Source: Candidatus Aminicenantota bacterium (GTDB lineage: Bacteria; Acidobacteriota; Aminicenantia; Aminicenantales; Aminicenantaceae). From it: a DNA stretch of 12,106 nt. A program made the translations under genes and the position numbers. Shown here in pieces: positions 7,101 to 12,106 of the stretch (position 1 is its first letter; each line of letters starts with the position of its first letter). A model generated the notes under the pieces. It saw only the letters and a program-made list of their open reading frames with translations. It was not told the origin of the DNA and made no database searches. Where the stretch lies: the NCBI GenBank assembly GCA_030620655.1, contig JAUXEH010000058.1, positions 1-12,106 on the forward strand. The letters run 5' to 3'.

Positions 7101-7165
7101 GGCCTATTCAGCCCGAGCGGAAGACCGCTGTCCAACCTCCCCATGCGCTTGGACTGAAAGTGGCC
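7101..7165 (+). repeat. Hairpin repeat, copy A (solo, degenerate)
   Basis: The core 7120-7145 begins GAAGACC and ends CCAACCTCCCCATG. It is 26 nt rather than the 24 nt of the copies at 11701-12018, with GCTGT replacing CACC in the middle. The left arm 7101-7119 and right arm 7146-7165 pair with each other: GGCC at the outer ends, and TTCAG-CC-AGCG with two mismatches next to the core. The arms do not match those of the other copies. It sits between the divergent permease and peptidase promoters. Confidence 0.75.
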
Positions 7166-7210
7166 GGCTTCCGAACTCCGCCCGGTCATCCTCTACGCTC
7201 GGTTTATGAT

Positions 7211-7244
7211 CAGGTCCAAGAGAGACACGTGTCGCCTTGACCTG
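7211..7244. repeat. Nested inverted repeat in the divergent intergenic region
   Basis: Outer arms CAGGTC(C)AAG (7211-7220) and CTTGACCTG (7236-7244) enclose the perfect 10-bp palindrome GACACGTGTC (7224-7233). It could be a hairpin or a protein site. No T-run follows on either strand, so it is not an obvious terminator. Confidence 0.4.
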
Positions 7245-7258
7245 CTTCCGTAAAAAAC

Positions 7259-7336
7259 TTGAGAGACAAACCGACCTCATGTAATTAAAGGATCCTTTAT
7301 ACGATATTGACTTTGGATATGTATCAGTGATACATA
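7259..7336 (+). promoter_or_regulatory. Peptidase promoter region with two palindromic operator candidates
   Basis: Two promoter-like pairs are visible upstream of the S9 peptidase gene. One is TTGAGA (7259-7264), 17 bp, TAATTA (7282-7287). The other is TTGACT (7307-7312), 18 bp, TACATA (7331-7336), preceded by TG as in extended -10 elements. The first overlaps the perfect 14-bp palindrome TAAAGGATCCTTTA (7286-7299). The second overlaps a 19-nt inverted repeat with nine-base half-sites, TATGTATCA-G-TGATACATA (7318-7336). The latter covers the -10 box and is well placed for repression by a dimeric regulator. No regulator gene is in the window. Confidence 0.5.
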
Positions 7337-7370
7337 GACCTCACCGAAATCCAGGACAAAGGAGGATCTT

Positions 7371-9524
7371 ATGCCGGATAACAGCGTTTCGATAAAACGG
7401 ATTGTGACGGTTTTGGCATCGATATTTCTGGCTGCGTTTCTGCTGGGAACACCCGGATGCACGAAATCGAAGGAGGGGGTCATGCCGGAAGCGCCCATGG
7501 CGAAGAAGATCCCGAAGGAGCTCACCATCCACGGGGACACACGCATAGACGAATACTTCTGGCTGAACCAGCGGGAGGACCCGGAGGTGATCGCTTACCT
7601 GGAGGCGGAAAACGCCTACCAGGCAGAGGTCCTCAAGCACACGGAACCCCTGCAGGAGGCGCTGTTCACGGAGATCGTGGGCCGGATCGAGCAGACCGAC
7701 ATGTCCGTGCCCTACCGGGACAACGGGTACTATTACTACACACGCTACGAGGAAGGGGACGAGTATCCCTATCACTGCCGAAAAAAGGGAAGCTTGGAAG
7801 CGGAAGAGGAGGTCCTCCTCAACGTCAACACCATGGCCGAAGGGCACGATTATTTCAGCGTGTCCGGCCTCTCGGTAAGCCCCGATAATACGCTTCTCGC
7901 ATACGGGGTCGACACCGTAAGCCGCCGCAAATATACCATTCATTTCAAGGGCCTGCAGACCGGGCAGGTGCTCGATAATACCATCCTTAACACTACGGGA
8001 CGTGCGGTGTGGGCCAATGATAACCGGACCGTGTTTTATACGCGCAAGGATGAGGCACTGCGCCCCTTCAAGATCTTCAGGCATGTGTTAGGAACGGATG
8101 CCGAAAACGATCCCGAGATCTTCCACGAGGCCGACAATACATACGGCACCAATGTATTCAAGACCAAGTCCAAGAAATATCTGGTCATCGCCTCCTCCAG
8201 CACAGACTCTTCCGAGTACCGACTGCTGGACGCCGACACGCCCGACGGCAGCTTCCAGGTATTTCATCCCCGAGAGGCGGACCTGCTCTACAGCGTGGAT
8301 CATTTCGGGGATTATTTCTACATCCGCACGAACCTCGACGCCCTGAACTTCCGGCTGATGAAGACCCCTTTGAACAAGACCGGCAAGGACAACTGGAGCG
8401 AGGTCATCCCCCATCGGGAGGACGTGCTGTTCCAGGGCTTCACACTCTTCCGTGAATATCTTGTGCTCAGCGAGATGAAGGCCGGGATCACCGACATCCG
8501 GGTCATCCGCTGGGATGATGGCTCCGAACACTACCTGGATTTTGGCGAGGCGGCCTACATGGCCCGACCCTCCACCAACCGGGAGTTCGACACGGGACTC
8601 CTCCGCTACAGCTACACGTCGCTCACCATACCCAGCTCGGTGTACGACTACGACATGAAGACCCGCGAAAAGAGCCTCCTCAAGCGTCAGAAGGTCCTGG
8701 GCGGATTCGAGTCCGAAAACTATCAGGCCGAGCGGCTGTTCGCCACGGCCCGGGATGGGACCCGGGTGCCCATTTCATTGGTCTATCGCAGGGGCTTCAC
8801 CAAGGACGGGAGCAGCCCCCTGCTGCTCTACGGGTATGGTTCCTACGGCTCCAGCATGTACCCCACCTTCCGGTCGGACAGGCTGAGCTTGATCGACCGG
8901 GGATTCGTGTATGCCATCGCCCACATCCGGGGAGGGCAGGAGATGGGCCGCTGGTGGTATGAGGACGGCAAGCTCCTCAACAAGAAGAACACGTTCACCG
9001 ATTTCATCGACTGCGCCGAGTTCCTGATCGATGAACGGTATGCGGCCCCGGACAAGGTCTTTGCCATGGGTGGCAGCGCCGGCGGCCTGCTCATGGGGGC
9101 TGTCCTCAACATGCGCCCCGACCTCTGGAAGGGCGTGGTAGCGGGGGTCCCCTGGGTAGACGTGATCACCACTATGCTGGACGAGACCATCCCGCTCACC
9201 TCCGGGGAGTGGAGCGAATGGGGAGATCCCCGGGAGAGAGAGTATTACGACTACATGCTGTCCTATTCTCCCTACGATCAGGTCAAGGCCCAGGATTATC
9301 CCGCCCTGCTGGTCACGACCGGGCTGCACGACAGCCAGGTCCAGTACTGGGAGCCGGCTAAGTGGGTCGCCAAGCTCCGGGCCCTCAAGACCGACGATAA
9401 CCTGCTCGTACTCCACACCAACATGGAGGCCGGCCACGGCGGCCAGTCGGGCCGCTTCCGCCGCTACCGGGAGACGGCCCTGGAATACGCCTTCTTCCTC
9501 GGCCTCCTGGGGATCGAGGACTGA
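7371..9524 (+). CDS. Exported oligopeptidase B-like serine peptidase (S9A)
   Basis: A 717-residue protein starting at ATG 7371, after GGAGG five bases upstream. Residues 9-30 form a signal peptide ending TPGC, so it may be lipid-anchored at Cys30; the lipobox is imperfect (Pro at -2). The N-terminal part, DEYFWLNQREDPEVIAYLEAEN (57-80), followed by a beta-propeller to about residue 440, is that of prolyl oligopeptidase/oligopeptidase B. The C-terminal alpha/beta hydrolase has the triad Ser569 in GGSAGG, Asp654 in GLHDSQV and His689 in EAGHGG. The family cleaves short peptides only, often after basic residues. An export signal is unusual because many bacterial oligopeptidase B enzymes are cytoplasmic. 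It fits the secreted C69 peptidase nearby. It is followed 25 bp later by tex, probably on one transcript. I leave the symbol blank because orthology to ptrB is uncertain. Confidence 0.88.
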   Translation: MPDNSVSIKRIVTVLASIFLAAFLLGTPGCTKSKEGVMPEAPMAKKIPKELTIHGDTRIDEYFWLNQREDPEVIAYLEAENAYQAEVLKHTEPLQEALFTEIVGRIEQTDMSVPYRDNGYYYYTRYEEGDEYPYHCRKKGSLEAEEEVLLNVNTMAEGHDYFSVSGLSVSPDNTLLAYGVDTVSRRKYTIHFKGLQTGQVLDNTILNTTGRAVWANDNRTVFYTRKDEALRPFKIFRHVLGTDAENDPEIFHEADNTYGTNVFKTKSKKYLVIASSSTDSSEYRLLDADTPDGSFQVFHPREADLLYSVDHFGDYFYIRTNLDALNFRLMKTPLNKTGKDNWSEVIPHREDVLFQGFTLFREYLVLSEMKAGITDIRVIRWDDGSEHYLDFGEAAYMARPSTNREFDTGLLRYSYTSLTIPSSVYDYDMKTREKSLLKRQKVLGGFESENYQAERLFATARDGTRVPISLVYRRGFTKDGSSPLLLYGYGSYGSSMYPTFRSDRLSLIDRGFVYAIAHIRGGQEMGRWWYEDGKLLNKKNTFTDFIDCAEFLIDERYAAPDKVFAMGGSAGGLLMGAVLNMRPDLWKGVVAGVPWVDVITTMLDETIPLTSGEWSEWGDPREREYYDYMLSYSPYDQVKAQDYPALLVTTGLHDSQVQYWEPAKWVAKLRALKTDDNLLVLHTNMEAGHGGQSGRFRRYRETALEYAFFLGLLGIED

Positions 9525-9549
9525 TATCCGGGCAAACTCACGGAGTGCC

Positions 9550-11694
9550 ATGAACACCGCACACCTAATCCGGATCGCTGCGGAACTTAACCTGGAGGAG
9601 AGGCAGGTCCGGGCTGCGGCCGAGCTGCTGGCCTCCGACTGCACCGTCCCGTTCATCGCCCGGTATCGAAAGGAAGCCACCGGCGGTCTGGACGAGGTGG
9701 CGGTCCTCAGTGTCCGGGACCGCCTGGAGAAGCTGGCCGCGCTGGACAAGCGGAGGGCGGCCATCCTCAAGTCGATGGAAGAGCGGGGTGTCCTCACGGA
9801 TGAACTCAGGGCCGGGATACGGGCCGCCGAAACCCTGAGCGAGCTCGAGGACATCTACCTGCCTTTCCGGCCCAAACGGCGCACCCGGGGCTCCCAGGCC
9901 ATGGACAGGGGCCTGGAGCCTCTGGCCCGCCGGATCTTCGCGCAGGAAGACATGGATCCGAAAAAAGCGGCGATCCCTTTTATGGATCCCGAGAAGGACA
10001 TACGCAGCGTGGAGGATGCCCTGGCCGGTGCCCGCGACATCATCGCCGAGTGGATCAATGAGGATGCCGGTGCCCGGGCCGAGCTGCGCGATCTGTTCTC
10101 CCGGAAAGCGGTTATCCGCAGCCGCCCTGCAAAAGGGAAAGGGGAGGAGGACACCGCCAAATTCAAGGACTACCTCGACTGGCAGGAGCCCCTGCGGCGC
10201 ATCCCTTCCCACCGGCTGCTGGCCATCCTCCGCGGCAGGAAAGAGGGGCTGCTGACGGTCGCGATCCAGCCCGAGGAAGAGGAGGCGCTGCGGATCCTGG
10301 AAAGGCGCTTCGTGCGTGCGCGGAACCTGGCGGCCGGGCAGGTCCGTGACGCTGCCGCTGACTGCAGCCGCCGCCTGCTGAGCCCCTCCCTGGCCAACGA
10401 GCTGCTGGCCGCGGCCAAGCAGAAAGCAGACGAGGACGCCGTTCGGGTGTTCGTGGACAACCTGCGTGAAATGCTGCTGGCTCCACCCCTGGGCTCGAAG
10501 AATGTGCTGGCCCTGGATCCCGGCTTCCGCACCGGCTGTAAATTGGTCTGCCTGGACAGGCAGGGACGGCTGCTGGAAAACGAAACCATATACCCGTTGG
10601 AACCTCAGAAACGCAGGGAGGAAGCCGCCGCCCGGATCCGCGACCTGGTCCTCGTGTTCGACATCGAGGCCGTGGCCGTGGGCAATGGGACCGGCGGCCG
10701 GGAGGCTTTCGCCTTCTGCCGCAGCCTCGACCTGGGGCCGCAGATTTCTGTCATCCTGGTCAACGAGAGTGGGGCCTCGGTGTACTCTGCCTCAGAGGCG
10801 GCGCGCGAGGAGTTCCCGGACCAGGATGTCACCGTGCGCGGATCCGTTTCCATCGGACGCCGGCTCATGGACCCCCTGTCCGAACTGGTCAAGATCGATC
10901 CCAAATCCATCGGCGTGGGGCAGTATCAGCACGACGTGGATCAGAAACTGTTGAAGCAGGCCTTGGACGACACGGTGATGAGCTGTGTCAGCGCTGTGGG
11001 GGTCGAGGTAAACATGGCCAGCAAGCAGCTTTTGAGTTATGTCCCCGGGCTGGGTCCCCGGCTGGCGGCCGCACTGATCGAGCACCGGGACCGGCAGGGC
11101 CCGTTCCTAACACGGCAGGCCCTGTTGGATGTGCCGGGCTTGGGACCCAAGTCCTTTGAACAGGCGGCGGGCTTTTTGCGCATCCGGGAGAGTCCCGATC
11201 CTCTGGATGCATCGGCCGTGCATCCAGAGAGCTATCCGGTCGTGGAGCGCATCGCCGCCGACCTGGGTCTTTCCGTGCAGGAGCTGATGCGGGGCACCAA
11301 GGCCCGCGGCCGGATCGAACTCGACCGCTATGTCTCCGATACCGTGGGACTGCCCACTCTCAACGACATCCTGGATGAGCTCGCCAAACCCGGCCGCGAT
11401 CCCCGCCGGGAGTTCGAGGCCGTGTCCTTCACGGAGGGCATCAACGAGCCCGAAGACCTGAAGCCCGGCATGCAGCTGCCGGGGGTCGTGACCAATGTCA
11501 CCAACTTCGGGGCCTTCGTGGACGTGGGCGTCCACCAGGATGGCCTGGTCCACATCAGCCAGCTGGCCGATCGTTTCGTGGCCAGGGCTTCGGATGTGGT
11601 CAAGGTGGGGCAGAAGGTGAGCGTCCGGGTGCTCGAGGTGGATCTCGAGCGCCGCCGCATCGCCCTCTCCATGCGTCAGGATTCCAGCTCTTGA
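9550..11694 (+). CDS. tex: Tex, RNA-binding transcription accessory protein
   Basis: A 714-residue protein of typical Tex length. The start ATG 9550 has CGGAG five bases upstream. The N-terminal helical region has the signature VPFIARYRKEATGGLDE (33-49) and YLPFRPKRRTRG (103-114). A YqgF/RNase H-like domain begins at VLALDPGFRTGCKL (319-332) and continues through GNGTGGREA (378-386) and GASVYSASEAA (408-418). GQYQHDVDQKLL (457-468) is a strongly conserved Tex motif. Helix-hairpin-helix repeats follow, with PGLGPRLA and PGLGPKSF at about 499 and 529. A C-terminal S1 RNA-binding domain spans about 640-710 (GVVTNVTNFGAFVDVGVHQDGLVHIS). Tex is a cytoplasmic nucleic-acid-binding protein linked to transcription and stress responses. 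The reading frame is intact and the gene ends six bases before hairpin repeat B. Confidence 0.97.
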   Translation: MNTAHLIRIAAELNLEERQVRAAAELLASDCTVPFIARYRKEATGGLDEVAVLSVRDRLEKLAALDKRRAAILKSMEERGVLTDELRAGIRAAETLSELEDIYLPFRPKRRTRGSQAMDRGLEPLARRIFAQEDMDPKKAAIPFMDPEKDIRSVEDALAGARDIIAEWINEDAGARAELRDLFSRKAVIRSRPAKGKGEEDTAKFKDYLDWQEPLRRIPSHRLLAILRGRKEGLLTVAIQPEEEEALRILERRFVRARNLAAGQVRDAAADCSRRLLSPSLANELLAAAKQKADEDAVRVFVDNLREMLLAPPLGSKNVLALDPGFRTGCKLVCLDRQGRLLENETIYPLEPQKRREEAAARIRDLVLVFDIEAVAVGNGTGGREAFAFCRSLDLGPQISVILVNESGASVYSASEAAREEFPDQDVTVRGSVSIGRRLMDPLSELVKIDPKSIGVGQYQHDVDQKLLKQALDDTVMSCVSAVGVEVNMASKQLLSYVPGLGPRLAAALIEHRDRQGPFLTRQALLDVPGLGPKSFEQAAGFLRIRESPDPLDASAVHPESYPVVERIAADLGLSVQELMRGTKARGRIELDRYVSDTVGLPTLNDILDELAKPGRDPRREFEAVSFTEGINEPEDLKPGMQLPGVVTNVTNFGAFVDVGVHQDGLVHISQLADRFVARASDVVKVGQKVSVRVLEVDLERRRIALSMRQDSSS

Positions 11695-11700
11695 GATTCC

Positions 11701-11768
11701 GGCGATAATACCTGTCCAGGCGGAAGACCCACCCAACCTCCCCATGCGCCTGGCCAGGCATTATCGCC
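11701..11768 (+). repeat. Hairpin repeat, copy B
   Basis: This is 22 + 24 + 22 nt. The core 11723-11746 starts GAAGACCCACCC and ends CTCCCCATG. The arms 11701-11722 and 11747-11768 are inverted complements at 20 of 22 positions; left begins GGCGATAATACC, right ends GCATTATCGCC. It lies six bases after the tex stop codon, so it would form the 3' end structure of the tex mRNA. There is no T-run after it, so a classic terminator is not supported. Confidence 0.9.
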
Positions 11769-11789
11769 TTCGCTGTCATTGTTGTGGCC

Positions 11790-11833
11790 TGCCCAGGTGG
11801 AAGACCCACCCAGCCACCCCATGCACCCGGACA
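11790..11833 (+). repeat. Hairpin repeat, copy C (decayed arms)
   Basis: The core 11800-11823 matches copy B except for CAGCC in place of CAACC and A before CCCC. The ten bases on each side (TGCCCAGGTG and CACCCGGACA) pair at eight positions. Beyond that, complementarity fades, so I give only the supported part. A full 68-nt unit would span about 11778-11845. Confidence 0.8.
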
Positions 11834-11872
11834 CACAGCGCCACCTTCTGCCCGGGCATCGTATTTTGATCA

Positions 11873-11940
11873 GGAAATATTCCCTGATCAGGTGGAAGAC
11901 CCACCCAACCGCCCCATGCGCCCTGACAGATAATATTACC
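11873..11940 (+). repeat. Hairpin repeat, copy D
   Basis: The core 11895-11918 is identical to copy B except for G before CCCC. The arms 11873-11894 and 11919-11940 pair at 14 of 22 ungapped positions, including the outer GG-AATATT / AATATT-CC. Allowing one bulge per side also aligns TCAGG with CCTGA. The left arm overlaps a separate near-perfect palindrome, TGATCAGG...CCTGATCA (11867-11890). Confidence 0.85.
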
Positions 11941-11950
11941 GCCTGCATCG

Positions 11951-12018
11951 AGTGATTCTATTGGGGCAAGTGCATGGGGTGGTTGGGTGGGTCCCCCACT
12001 TGCCCCAATAGAATCACC
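11951..12018 (-). repeat. Hairpin repeat, copy E (inverted, perfect arms)
   Basis: The core, on the minus strand at 11973-11996, reads GGGGACCCACCC and ends ACCCCATG. It is oriented opposite to copies A-D. The arms 11952-11972 and 11997-12017 are perfect 21-bp inverted complements (left GTGATTCTATTGGGG..., right ...CCCCAATAGAATCAC). One more outer base on each side is mismatched. It ends eight bases before the -35 box of the next gene's promoter. Confidence 0.92.
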
Positions 12019-12025
12019 TGCACTT

Positions 12026-12054
12026 TTGACATCCTTCAAGCCATGTGATAGACA
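12026..12054 (+). promoter_or_regulatory. Promoter of the right-edge gene
   Basis: A perfect TTGACA (12026-12031) is followed after 17 bp by TAGACA (12049-12054). TG stands one base before the -10 box (extended -10). Transcription would start near 12061, leaving about 30 bases of leader with AGGAGG. Confidence 0.6.
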
Positions 12055-12091
12055 GGAACCACACACCGTAATCTTGATTCAGGAGGGCCCT

Positions 12092-12106
12092 ATGACAAAA
12101 AAGGAC
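12092..12106 (+). CDS. Start of an unidentified gene (partial)
   Basis: Five codons (MTKKD) are visible before the window ends. AGGAGG at 12081-12086, five bases before the ATG, and the promoter at 12026-12054 make this a genuine gene start. Nothing can be said of its function. Confidence 0.65.

Larger units (their letters stand above)
11695..12025. other. Gene-free hairpin-repeat cluster downstream of tex
   Basis: About 330 bases between tex and the next promoter consist almost entirely of repeats B-E with short spacers. Open minus-strand frames here encode recurring GGWVGLPP and GWVFHL peptides only because the repeat core is read in changing frames. I see no gene in this stretch. Confidence 0.8.

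Noticed and set aside
11701..12018. CRISPR array
   Set aside because: The repeats are irregularly spaced, one is inverted, and the segments beside the core pair with each other rather than acting as unique unpaired spacers. No cas gene is present.
11701..12018. Integron attC sites
   Set aside because: There are no GTTRRRY core sites, no integrase and no cassette-like genes between units. Conservation is in the centre rather than the ends.
11600..12066. Overlapping minus-strand open frames with recurring GGWVGLPP/GWVFHL peptides
   Set aside because: The peptides arise from the hairpin-repeat core read in different frames. There are no good RBSs, and the frames run through structured repeats and into tex.

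Overview
The window looks like chromosomal DNA of a GC-rich, Shine-Dalgarno-using bacterium. Four of the proteins carry export or membrane-anchoring signals on hydrolases or on a secreted DUF6305-type protein, and a FGE-sulfatase-type lipoprotein fragment is also present. This mix resembles peptide-degrading lineages such as Acidobacteriota or Aminicenantota. That placement is a weak guess, because there is no rRNA or other strict marker here.

Layout. (1) 1-2256, minus strand: an operon of a secreted C69-family dipeptidase (TTG start) followed by a secreted DUF6305-like protein that runs off the left edge. (2) 2257-4366: an AT-richer island. It holds an intact AAA_14/DUF4143 ATPase on the plus strand, a truncated FGE-sulfatase lipoprotein, and two remnants that read like consecutive parts of one IS91-type transposase lying on either side of the ATPase. 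(3) 4367-7074, minus strand: an operon with a clear promoter. It encodes a 12-TM-type anion/TRAP-like permease, a 53-residue two-helix membrane protein that is easily overlooked, and a membrane-anchored M14 succinylglutamate desuccinylase/aspartoacylase-like zinc hydrolase. The last two genes overlap by ATGA. (4) 7075-7370: a divergent control region with one hairpin repeat and two palindromic operator candidates. (5) 7371-11694, plus strand: an exported oligopeptidase B-like serine peptidase and tex, 25 bp apart. (6) 11695-12091: a gene-free region made of four tandem hairpin repeats, ending in a good promoter and RBS for a gene cut off by the right edge.

Functionally, the C69 dipeptidase, the S9 oligopeptidase, the M14 deacylase and the organic-anion permease suggest extracellular breakdown of peptides and acylated amino acids with uptake of the products. 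This is inference from families and gene order.

The most unusual signal is the hairpin family (11701-12018, with a fifth copy at 7101-7165). Each copy has a nearly identical 24-nt core, while the roughly 20-22-nt arms on either side differ from copy to copy yet stay complementary to each other within each copy. The core's G-rich strand keeps four G-runs in every copy. Conserved loops on non-conserved but self-matching stems are the reverse of ordinary dispersed repeats. They suggest either a mobile element that creates inverted rather than direct duplications of its target, or a structured nucleic-acid element under selection.
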